From RGIG995 sp045603745 (GTDB lineage: Bacteria; Bacillota; Clostridia; Oscillospirales; UBA644), in NCBI GenBank assembly GCA_045603745.1, contig JAZUMQ010000009.1:1-17344 (forward strand): 17,344 nt of DNA. Reading direction: 5' to 3'. Position 1 is the first letter of the stretch, and the number at the start of each line of letters is the position of its first letter. Below, piece after piece: positions 8,084 through 14,511 of the stretch. The translations under genes were made by a program, and so were the position numbers. Under the pieces are notes generated by a model. The model worked only from the letters and a program-made list of their open reading frames with translations. It did not search any database and was not told the DNA's origin.

Positions 8084-8153
8084 CCCAACTCCCCTCGCGG
8101 GGGTTGGGCGGCAAGCAGAGGGTATAAACTCTGCGTTATATCTCCGCTTGCCG
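8084..8153 (+). promoter_or_regulatory. Tandem-hairpin leader element, copy B
   Basis: P1 pairs 8084-8093 (CCCAACTCCC) with 8099-8108 (GGGGGTTGGG), with one T-G wobble. P2 starts immediately after it: CGGCAAGC (8109-8116) pairs with GCTTGCCG (8146-8153). The helix continues past one mismatch and a one-base bulge to TATAA/TTATA (8123-8127 with 8136-8140). The arrangement matches copies A and C. No T-run follows. It lies 17 nt after the stop of the 1188-aa gene and well upstream of the 757-aa gene. Confidence 0.6.
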
Positions 8154-8292
8154 AGGGCTTAAACCCCAAGGCAAAAGGGACGGCGAGCCCGTCAATCGCC
8201 CGAACCGGATTTCATACGATTTATGAAAAACAGTGCGTTAGGGGATTTCCCCTTCCGAAATCTCAGCAAAAATCCAAAAGGAGATTATAAAC
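8154..8292 (+). promoter_or_regulatory. Remainder of the 226-nt spacer: three small hairpins and a ribosome site
   Basis: No gene is seen. Three short perfect hairpins follow copy B: GACGG/CCGTC (8179-8183 with 8189-8193), TTTCATA/TATGAAA (8210-8216 with 8222-8228) and AGGGG/CCCCT (8240-8244 with 8249-8253). The ribosome site GGAG at 8280-8283 is 9 nt before the next ATG. None of the hairpins has a T-run. This is the longest leader in the locus after the 4227-4499 spacer. Confidence 0.4.
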
Positions 8293-10566
8293 ATGAAAAA
8301 GACAAAATCCACCAAGCGCTCTCTTTTAATGAGTGCCCTTGCGTTGTTGATGTGCTTCTCCATGCTCATCGGCTCCACCTACGCGTGGTTCACTGACTCT
8401 GTTACTTCCGGCAACAACATCATCAAGTCCGGCAATTTGGACGTTGAACTGGAATATAAGAAGGTTGTAAACAACGTTCTTACCGATTGGGACGATGTTG
8501 CAGGAAAAGACGAACTGTTTGACAAAAATGCTCTTTGGGAACCCGGACACACGGAAGTGGTCTTTTTGAAGGTTTCCAACGTGGGCACGTTGGATTTGAA
8601 GTATCAGTTGGGCGTCAATATTGTCAAAGAAGAAGGCAGCACCAACGTATACGACGACGAATTCAAACTGTCCGATTATTTGGTTTTCAAGGTTCTTACC
8701 TCTGATTCCGAATTTGATTACACCAAGTACGACACCCGCGAAGAAGTCGTTGCCGCTGCCGGTGTGGAACGTGGGCTGAAGGATTACAACGGCACCACCA
8801 CGGCTCTCGCCGATGGCGAAGTGGACTATCTTGCTCTGCTCGTCTATATGCCCACCGACGTGGATAACAAAGCCAACTACAAGAAGGGCTTTGATGCGCC
8901 CTACATCGAACTGGGTGTCAACCTCTATGCCACCCAGGTCGAAGCCGAATCCGACTCCTTCGGAAACGACTACGATAAAGATGCTTGGGCTGATGGCATG
9001 AAGGTTTACAATGCCAACGACTTGCAGGCTGCAATCAACAACGGCGAGACCAATATCACCCTTGCTGCAGATATCGAGCTTGATGAGCCTATCGTTATTC
9101 CCGCAGCACCCACTACTTATTCTTTGAGAAATGCAACTCCTGCAGTAGTGATCAACCTTAACGGTAAGACTATTACTACTGCATACAATGAGTCCACAGG
9201 CAAGCACGCTTATGCTATCGATAACTACGGTAGCCTCGTTATTAACGGTGGTACCATCAAGGCTCGCGGTATTTACAACCGTGAAGATGCTACACTTACT
9301 GTTAATGAAACCGAGATCGTTAACCTCGATATGAACGGTGGTTCTTGCATTTGGAGTTATGGCGGAGAAGTCTATATTAACAATGCAACCTTGATTGGTT
9401 ATACCGGCTGTGTATATTCTGAGGGTTATCTTGAAATTAACGGTGGTACTTATACCTGCTATAGCGCAGTTACTGATGATGGAGTGCAGATAAGTCCTAC
9501 TTATAACATTCGCTCAACCGGCGAGCTTGTAATTAACGGTGGTGACTTCACAAGCCGTCACGGACTTCTTGCAATAAAGGGTAGCGCTGAGATCAACGGC
9601 GGTACTTATACTATGACAAGCATTGGTGTTATCACTAGTCACGTGTTCTACGTTTATGGTGATTCCTCTAATGTTGTTGTAAATGACGGTACATTTAATT
9701 GCGACCTTCGCACTGCACAGAATAACGGCAGCAGCATGATTTGCGTTAATGCTGCTAATGTAACAGTTAACGTATATGGCGGTACATTCAACCTTACTCC
9801 TGAAAAGTACGTAGCTGGCGGCTACGAAGTTACCAACAACGGCGACGGTACTTGGACAGTTGACGAGTACAAGGTTTCCACCAGTGCTGAGCTTGTTGAT
9901 GCTATAGCAAACGGTAAGGCAGTTGAGCTTACTCAGGACATCAACCTCAGCAAGATCGACCTTACCGGCGTGATCAACAACGACGTTGTTATCGATGCTA
10001 ACGGTCACAAGATCACCACTACCGAAGCTTACGGTATCGAGGTTACTGCAGGTAAAAACGTTACCATCTCCAATGCTGATGTTGAGATGACCAAGGCCGG
10101 CGATTATATCACCTATGCTGCAGGCTTCAAGATTGCTAACGGCGATTATGCAGGTGCTACCATCACCCTTGAAAATTGCACCATCACGATGGCAAACACT
10201 GACTGGGCTTATGCTGTAAATATGCCCGCAAGCGTTAAGAACCTGAATCTTGTTATCGACAACTGTACTCTTGAGGGCGCTATTGCCGTACAGTGTTGGG
10301 GTGATAACAACAATATAACCATCACCAACTCTGAACTCATCTGCAACTACACTACCAGTGCATTGTACACTTCCTACTGTGTAGTTCTTCAGTCGGACGG
10401 TACCAGCGTATCGGAGAACAACACTCTTGTAATCGACAACTGTGAGTTCAAGTACAGCGGTGTTGATAACTTCAACAGCCCGATCTACTCTGTTGACGAT
10501 CTTGGTACCGGCAATACTGTAACCGTTACCAATTGCACTTACGGCGAGAAGGTTGTTGCCAAATAA
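8293..10566 (+). CDS. SipW-dependent TasA-like surface protein with two beta-solenoid cassettes
   Basis: The 757-residue exported protein is a probable fibre or adhesin subunit. The signal peptide (1-31) and mature start are nearly identical to those of the preceding gene. The TasA-like head (about 32-236) has the shared landmarks LWEPGHTEVVFLKVSN, LKYQLG, YMPTDVDNKANY and GVNLYATQ. Two beta-solenoid cassettes follow (about 237-525 and 531-757). Each opens with a similar cap (LQAAINNGETNITLAADI and LVDAIANGKAVELTQDI) and then has INGG, NCT and DNCE rungs. There is no C-terminal anchor. Glutamate codons are 16/16 GAA in the head after the signal peptide but 17 GAG to 9 GAA after about 9000, so head and tail appear to have different histories. 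GGAG 8280-8283 sets the start. Confidence 0.92.
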   Translation: MKKTKSTKRSLLMSALALLMCFSMLIGSTYAWFTDSVTSGNNIIKSGNLDVELEYKKVVNNVLTDWDDVAGKDELFDKNALWEPGHTEVVFLKVSNVGTLDLKYQLGVNIVKEEGSTNVYDDEFKLSDYLVFKVLTSDSEFDYTKYDTREEVVAAAGVERGLKDYNGTTTALADGEVDYLALLVYMPTDVDNKANYKKGFDAPYIELGVNLYATQVEAESDSFGNDYDKDAWADGMKVYNANDLQAAINNGETNITLAADIELDEPIVIPAAPTTYSLRNATPAVVINLNGKTITTAYNESTGKHAYAIDNYGSLVINGGTIKARGIYNREDATLTVNETEIVNLDMNGGSCIWSYGGEVYINNATLIGYTGCVYSEGYLEINGGTYTCYSAVTDDGVQISPTYNIRSTGELVINGGDFTSRHGLLAIKGSAEINGGTYTMTSIGVITSHVFYVYGDSSNVVVNDGTFNCDLRTAQNNGSSMICVNAANVTVNVYGGTFNLTPEKYVAGGYEVTNNGDGTWTVDEYKVSTSAELVDAIANGKAVELTQDINLSKIDLTGVINNDVVIDANGHKITTTEAYGIEVTAGKNVTISNADVEMTKAGDYITYAAGFKIANGDYAGATITLENCTITMANTDWAYAVNMPASVKNLNLVIDNCTLEGAIAVQCWGDNNNITITNSELICNYTTSALYTSYCVVLQSDGTSVSENNTLVIDNCEFKYSGVDNFNSPIYSVDDLGTGNTVTVTNCTYGEKVVAK
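8350..8411 (+). repeat. 62-bp direct repeat, copy 2 (signal-peptide coding)
   Basis: Identical to 4557-4618. Flanking codons upstream (KKTKSTKRSLL) and downstream (head) have diverged, so identity is concentrated on the signal-peptide and mature N-terminus region. Recent recombination or gene conversion is the simplest reading. Confidence 0.85.
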
Positions 10567-10596
10567 TTAGCACTTCCGTTCACGTAAATATATAAT
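10567..10596 (+). promoter_or_regulatory. Possible promoter ahead of tandem-hairpin copy C
   Basis: A consensus -10 hexamer TATAAT occurs at 10591-10596, with TTAGCA (10567-10572, four of six matches to TTGACA) 18 nt upstream. Transcription would start near 10603, placing the P1 hairpin at the 5' end of the RNA. The region is AT-rich, so a chance match is possible. Confidence 0.4.
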
Positions 10597-10605
10597 TTAG
10601 TCCGT

Positions 10606-10676
10606 CCTATCCTCCTTGTGAGGATAGGCGGCAATCAAAGGGCATAAGAAAAAACGCTTGTGTCTTTTGATTGCCG
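10606..10676 (+). promoter_or_regulatory. Tandem-hairpin leader element, copy C
   Basis: P1 pairs CCTATCCTC (10606-10614) with GAGGATAGG (10620-10628), nine Watson-Crick pairs and loop CTTGT. P2 abuts it: 10629-10648 pairs with 10657-10676 over 20 positions with no mismatch (three G-T wobbles) around an 8-nt loop. The 14 bases CGGCAATCAAAGGG are identical to copy A. This is the best-formed copy. It is followed by AGTGAATAATTC rather than a T-run, and the ribosome site of the next gene (GGAGG 10702-10706) lies 25 nt beyond the stem. Confidence 0.65.
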
Positions 10677-10714
10677 AGTGAATAATTCAAATCTTGCAAA
10701 AGGAGGACATTTCG

Positions 10715-11293
10715 TTGGGAAAGATTAAATTAAAACTGGCGACGGTCGCGTTGATCGCGCTGGTTCTGACCTTGTTTAGTCACGGAACGTTGGCGTATTA
10801 TTCGGTCATCGGGAAGACCACCAACGTGGTGACTTCCGGTGAGATTCAGTTTATCATTCACGAAATGACCGATCAGGGAACGGAATTCCCCAAAGAAGGG
10901 GTCTACGTGATCCCCGGTGACGTGGTCAGCAAAGAAGTTACCGTTGAAAGCGACTGCGCCCACCCCTTTTATCTGCGGGTCAAATTGGTCTACGGTATTG
11001 ATTCCAAAGAACTGTCCGCCGAGGATTGTTTTAAGTTGAATATCAATCAAGCCGATTGGGAATGGCACGACGGTTGGTACTATTACAAGCAGATCGTAGA
11101 ACCCGGTGAAACCACCCCCGAAGTGTTCTCCCACGTGGAGATCGTGGGGTCGAAGGTAGATAACGATTATATCGGGAAAACCCTGCAATTAACGGTGGTT
11201 GCCCAAGCAGTGCAGAGCGAAAACAATCCCATCACCGACGGCAAAACCTACACCGCTTCCGGTTGGCCCAAGGAACAAGGGGGTACGAAATGA
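10715..11293 (+). CDS. Short SipW-dependent camelysin/TasA-like protein
   Basis: The 192-residue exported protein is a probable minor fibre subunit. The signal peptide (about 1-27) ends SHGTLA before YYSVIGKTTNVVTSGEIQF. A single beta-sandwich domain has PGDVVSKEVTVES, HPFYLRVKLVYG, a Trp/Tyr-rich turn (WEWHDGWYYYKQIVEPGETTPEVF) and IGKTLQLTVVAQAVQSE. These landmarks match the protein at 3180 more closely than the WFTDSV heads. Start choice: TTG 10715 lies 8 nt after GGAGG 10702-10706, whereas the in-frame TTG at 10694 precedes that site. The weak start codon may lower expression. Its stop overlaps the next gene's start (ATGA, 11290-11293), so the two are probably translated in a coupled fashion and work together. 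Confidence 0.88.
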   Translation: MGKIKLKLATVALIALVLTLFSHGTLAYYSVIGKTTNVVTSGEIQFIIHEMTDQGTEFPKEGVYVIPGDVVSKEVTVESDCAHPFYLRVKLVYGIDSKELSAEDCFKLNINQADWEWHDGWYYYKQIVEPGETTPEVFSHVEIVGSKVDNDYIGKTLQLTVVAQAVQSENNPITDGKTYTASGWPKEQGGTK

Positions 11294-11955
11294 AAAAGAT
11301 CGTAACTCTGTTGATTTTGGCGCTGGTGGTTCTTTCTTCGGTGTTGCCCGCTTCTGCCGAAAGCAAAGTGACCTATGAGGGGAAGGCAAAAGAATTTATT
11401 TTCCAGCCGGGAAGCGAATATTCCCCCACCGACCTGTTTTCCAATTTCAAAGACGTCATGCCCGGCGACGTTCTGACTCAAAAAATCACCGTCAAAAACG
11501 ACGCTTCCAAGGACGTGAAGATCAAAGTATATCTGCGTTCCCTCGGGGCCCACGAAGATTCCGTGGCGTTTTTATCCCAACTGGCACTTATGGTGCGCAA
11601 GAGTCAAGACGATCCGCTGGCGTATCTCTTTGACGCCGCAGCCAACGAGCCCGCGCAACTCACCGATTGGGTCTGCCTCGGAACGTTGTATTCCGGGGGC
11701 GAAGTGGACCTGGACGTGATCTTAACGGTGCCGGTGGAATTGGACAATCAATTTCAAAAACAAATCGGGTACTTGGATTGGGAATTTAAGATCGAAGAAT
11801 ACCCGGTGGAAGATTCCGATCCCAAGCCCCCGCCCACCAGCGATAACACGCAGTTTGGAGTGTGGATCGCGGTGATGATCGGCTCTCTGTTTGCAATCAT
11901 TATTCTGTTGCTTTGGCGAAAAAAGAACCAAAAGAACGAAAAGACAACCGCATGA
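11290..11955 (+). CDS. Membrane-anchored secreted beta-domain protein (fibre anchor candidate)
   Basis: The 221-residue protein has an ordinary Sec signal peptide (1-23, cleavage after ASA), not the SipW type. One extracytoplasmic beta-rich domain follows (about 25-172; DVMPGDVLTQKITVKNDASK resembles the PGD strand of the camelysin-like proteins). Then come a Pro-rich linker (PKPPPTSDNTQ), a membrane helix (about 189-209) and a basic tail (RKKNQKNEKTTA). The end resembles an LPXTG anchor without a recognisable LPXTG, so stable membrane anchoring is more likely than sortase attachment. ATG 11290 overlaps the previous stop as ATGA, with AAGGGGG just upstream. Inference: it tethers or receives the fibre at the membrane, perhaps paired with the co-translated protein at 10715. 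Confidence 0.85.
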   Translation: MKKIVTLLILALVVLSSVLPASAESKVTYEGKAKEFIFQPGSEYSPTDLFSNFKDVMPGDVLTQKITVKNDASKDVKIKVYLRSLGAHEDSVAFLSQLALMVRKSQDDPLAYLFDAAANEPAQLTDWVCLGTLYSGGEVDLDVILTVPVELDNQFQKQIGYLDWEFKIEEYPVEDSDPKPPPTSDNTQFGVWIAVMIGSLFAIIILLLWRKKNQKNEKTTA

Positions 11956-11978
11956 ATTCAGGAAAGGAGGAATAAAGC

Positions 11979-12629
11979 GTGTTGACTCAAGCAAAGAAAA
12001 AAATCTATAGAAAAATCGCTTTAACCCTCAGTCTCTTCCTGCTTCTGATTTGGGCGATTCTCGGAACGGGAGCGTCCTTGGCGTGGTTTACCGATACGAC
12101 GGAAGATTTGACTAACATCTTCCATTTTGCCGATTTTAAATTGGAGGTTTCGCACCGTCTGGAAAACGGCACGTGGGAAACCATCGATGGCAAGACCGAT
12201 ATTTTTGATAAAGAAGCTCTTTACGAACCGGGCTACGTGCAGGTGGTCTATTTGAAAGTGGAAAATCTGGGCGACGTTCCGTTCAATTTCCACACGGCGG
12301 TCAGCGTCAACGACTTTACCCCCGGTATCAACGTGTACGGAAATACCTTTCATTTGCAAAATTATTTGAAGTTCGGTATCGCCATCGCCAATACCGAGGC
12401 GGATATGGAAAATGCCGTAAAAACAAGGGATTTTGCAAGAAAAATCGCCACGTCCGATCTCTGTGATTACGCCCCCAAAACGGCTACCTTGCCGTCGAAG
12501 GGCGTCACGTATCTCGCTCTTGTTCTCTATATGCCCGAAGAAGTCCACAACGTGGCAAATTATCAGGAAAATAAAATGCCTACGGTGGAATTGGGCATCA
12601 TCGTTAAGGCAGAACAGTTGAAAAAATAA
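11979..12629 (+). CDS. SipW-dependent TasA-like head protein without extra domains
   Basis: The 216-residue exported protein is a probable structural fibre subunit. A long signal peptide (about 1-35) ends GASLA before WFTDTTEDLTNIFHFADFKLE. The rest is one TasA-like domain with the landmarks shared by the heads at 319, 4500 and 8293: LYEPGYVQVVYLKVENLG, YGNTFHLQNYLKFGIA, YLALVLYMPEEVHNVANY and PTVELGIIVKAEQ. It ends right after the domain, so it is the closest match here to a bare TasA-type polymerising unit. Start: GTG 11979, 8 nt after GGAGG 11966-11970; TTG 11982 is the alternative. It follows the membrane-anchored gene by 23 nt and is clearly co-transcribed with it. Confidence 0.88.
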   Translation: MLTQAKKKIYRKIALTLSLFLLLIWAILGTGASLAWFTDTTEDLTNIFHFADFKLEVSHRLENGTWETIDGKTDIFDKEALYEPGYVQVVYLKVENLGDVPFNFHTAVSVNDFTPGINVYGNTFHLQNYLKFGIAIANTEADMENAVKTRDFARKIATSDLCDYAPKTATLPSKGVTYLALVLYMPEEVHNVANYQENKMPTVELGIIVKAEQLKK

Positions 12630-12668
12630 TCCAAAATCCCCGGCAAATTTAACAAGGAGGTGGATCGC

Positions 12669-13565
12669 GTGAAAAAATTCTATTACAAGTATTTTTATAT
12701 TCCCAAGCATGGAAAGATCAAAGATAACGTCATGCTGATCCGGACGGCGGTCACCGCAGTGATGATGGTGATCTGTCTGGCGGTCATGAGTTTCACGGCA
12801 TACGCGTATTTTTCTCATAACGTCACCTCCGCTTCCAATCGAATCCAATCGGCAAATTTTGATGCGAAAGTTTCTATCAGTATCATCGAAAAGACAACCA
12901 AAAACTCTGTGGAAGAGGCACCCCAAAACTCGGTGGAAGTGAAAAAAGTGAAATCCACCTGTACCGCCGAACTGAAGGCGGGGAAGACCTACGACGTCAC
13001 CATTTCTTACGGCGAAAGCACCGCCAGCACCGGATTTTGCGTGATTACCGCCCAGAATTGTCTGGAAACTTACCATACCCAACAACTGTGGAAAACACCG
13101 AATCCAAGTGAGGGGAAATTGAGCTCCATCACCTTTTCCCTGAAGGTATCCAAAGACACGACCGTGGAAATTCTTTCCCATTGGGGAACGTCTTCTTACC
13201 TCGATGCCTACCAAAACGGAACGATTGATCCGAAACTGTATATTCGCGACGAAGTTCCGGTGGAGATCACCGTTTCCGACGAGGTGATCCATGACGTGAA
13301 GTCCGGGGATACGTTGAGCAAAATTGCGTCTCAATACGGTGTTACCGTCGACCAAATTGTTGCGAACAATGATATTGCAGATCGAAATCTGATCGTCCCG
13401 GGACAAAAATTGACGATTCCTTCGGTGGAAGGTCTTTCCACCGATTCCGAAAAATCCAATTCCCCTGCAACTTCCTCGAAAACGACGATAAGTTCCGATT
13501 TTGAAAAAACCACCGACACCCCCGAAGCTACAGACACTTCTGCGCCTTCTACGGTGTCTGAATGA
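12669..13565 (+). CDS. SipW-type signal protein with C-terminal LysM wall-binding domain
   Basis: The 298-residue exported protein is a probable link between fibre and peptidoglycan. The signal region (about 1-46; basic N-terminus, core VTAVMMVICLAVM) ends SFTAYA before YFSHNVTSASNRIQSANFD, a divergent SipW-cognate motif. A beta-rich domain (about 65-200) follows. A LysM domain (about 207-251; HDVKSGDTLSKIASQYGVTV, then NNDI, LIVPGQKLTIPS) should bind N-acetylglucosamine-containing glycan. A Ser/Thr/Pro-rich tail completes it. Start: GTG 12669, 8 nt after GGAGG 12656-12660; the GTG at 12660 overlaps the ribosome site. It is the last gene before a strong terminator. LysM recognition is confident; the anchoring role is inferred. 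Confidence 0.9.
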   Translation: MKKFYYKYFYIPKHGKIKDNVMLIRTAVTAVMMVICLAVMSFTAYAYFSHNVTSASNRIQSANFDAKVSISIIEKTTKNSVEEAPQNSVEVKKVKSTCTAELKAGKTYDVTISYGESTASTGFCVITAQNCLETYHTQQLWKTPNPSEGKLSSITFSLKVSKDTTVEILSHWGTSSYLDAYQNGTIDPKLYIRDEVPVEITVSDEVIHDVKSGDTLSKIASQYGVTVDQIVANNDIADRNLIVPGQKLTIPSVEGLSTDSEKSNSPATSSKTTISSDFEKTTDTPEATDTSAPSTVSE

Positions 13566-13595
13566 ACACGCTCACTCCAGATTCCTTCTCTTATA

Positions 13596-13640
13596 GCTCC
13601 CCCTGAAGATTCCCCTTCTTCAGGGGGAGCAACTTTTTTT
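13596..13640 (+). terminator. Intrinsic terminator of the fibre locus
   Basis: GCTCCCCCTGAAG (13596-13608) pairs perfectly with CTTCAGGGGGAGC (13618-13630), followed by AAC and seven T (13634-13640). It lies 31 nt after the LysM gene's stop. It is the only hairpin with a T-run that I see on the plus strand between 319 and here. Confidence 0.93.
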
Positions 13641-13689
13641 GAAGACTCCTGACAATTTCGTAATTTTTTAGTAACAATGTTATTTTTTG

Positions 13690-13718
13690 TAGACAACGGA
13701 GGGCTTCTGTGGTAAAAT
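13690..13718 (+). promoter_or_regulatory. Sigma-A-type promoter of the P-loop gene
   Basis: TAGACA (13690-13695) and TAAAAT (13713-13718) are separated by 17 nt, five of six consensus matches each. It sits between the fibre-locus terminator and the P-loop gene, giving a leader of about 80 nt. Confidence 0.6.
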
Positions 13719-13804
13719 AAAAAAGGGTTCAATGGTCCTAAAATACAAACGAAGCAAGTAAGTGTGACGTTTATTATCTTCTAAAATGGGAGAAGGGAAT
13801 CAAG

Positions 13805-14419
13805 ATGGAAGTGAAAAAGATCGTAATAACAGGAGGCCCTTGTGGAGGAAAGTCTACGGCGATGAGACTGGTGCAAGATGCGTTTACTCAAAAGGGGTAT
13901 ACGGTTTTGCTGGTTTCCGAGACCGCTACGGAGCTGATCTCCGGTGGAATTACACCGTGGGCGTGCAGAACAAGAGCCGAATATCAGACCTTTCAGTTAA
14001 AGTTACAGATCGAGAAAGAAAAAATCTTTGATCAAGCGGCACGAACCATGGGGTGTGATAAGGTTTTGATCGTGTGTGATCGAGGGACGTTGGATAATAA
14101 GGCTTATATGGGCGATTCGTATTTTGCCGATGCCATTCAATCTATGGGATTCACGGAACAAGAACTTCGTGAAAATTACGATGGAGTTTTTCATCTTGTG
14201 ACTGCGGCAAAAGGACCTAAAGAATGTTATACGACGGCAAATAATACTGCCAGAACGGAAACGGTGGAAGAAGCCGCCGCGTTAGACGATAAACTCATTG
14301 CCGCTTGGACGGCACATTCCTATTTTCGCGTAATTGAAAACGGTGGTTCTTTCGGAGATAAAATGAATCGTTTGATCGAGGAAATAGCTTCCTTTTTAGA
14401 AGTAAAAAATAACCGTTAA
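13805..14419 (+). CDS. AAA_28/NadR-like P-loop ATPase
   Basis: The 204-residue cytoplasmic protein has a Walker A motif GGPCGGKST (10-18) right after the first strand, Walker B VLIVCDRG (87-94, Asp92) and an Arg-rich NNTARTETVEEA segment (146-157) that could act as a lid. This order matches small AAA_28 proteins related to the kinase domain of NadR, some of which are nucleoside or nucleotide kinases. The substrate cannot be read from the sequence. Start: ATG 13805 with GAAGGGA about 6 nt upstream. It has its own promoter and terminator and differs in style from the fibre genes, so it is probably functionally unrelated to them. Length is normal and no defect is seen. Confidence 0.88.
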   Translation: MEVKKIVITGGPCGGKSTAMRLVQDAFTQKGYTVLLVSETATELISGGITPWACRTRAEYQTFQLKLQIEKEKIFDQAARTMGCDKVLIVCDRGTLDNKAYMGDSYFADAIQSMGFTEQELRENYDGVFHLVTAAKGPKECYTTANNTARTETVEEAAALDDKLIAAWTAHSYFRVIENGGSFGDKMNRLIEEIASFLEVKNNR

Positions 14420-14460
14420 ATTTTGATATTTCTATTGACAAAAAAAATTGAAGAAACATG

Positions 14461-14505
14461 GAACCCATTTATGCTTATTGCATAAATGGGTTCTTGTTCT
14501 ATATT
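14461..14505 (+). terminator. Terminator of the P-loop gene
   Basis: GAACCCATTTATGC (14461-14474) pairs perfectly over 14 bp with GCATAAATGGGTTC (14480-14493) around loop TTATT, followed by the T-rich TTGTTCTATATT. It starts 42 nt after the gene's stop. Confidence 0.85.
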
Positions 14506-14511
14506 AAAAAT

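Noticed and set aside
4152..8114. A 1320-codon open frame on the minus strand antisense to the 1188-aa fibre gene
   Set aside because: It mirrors the codon pattern of the plus-strand gene, has no ribosome site or recognisable domain, and the plus strand encodes a clear signal peptide, TasA-like head, LRR and solenoid.
319..10566. CRISPR-like repeats suggested by repetitive motifs
   Set aside because: The repetition is protein-level (beta-solenoid rungs) within open frames; there are no evenly spaced identical short repeats.
11938..11955. Sortase LPXTG anchor at the end of the 11290 protein
   Set aside because: The region before the membrane helix reads PPPTSDNTQ with no LPXTG or close variant, and no sortase gene is present in the window.
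12021..13406. A 461-codon minus-strand frame antisense to the 11979 and 12669 genes
   Set aside because: It spans two well-supported plus-strand genes and their intergenic ribosome site, and its composition (His, Phe, Arg-rich) is typical of a shadow frame.
14435..14463. TTGACA at 14435-14440 as a -35 box
   Set aside because: No acceptable -10 hexamer lies 16-18 nt downstream (ATGGAA region).
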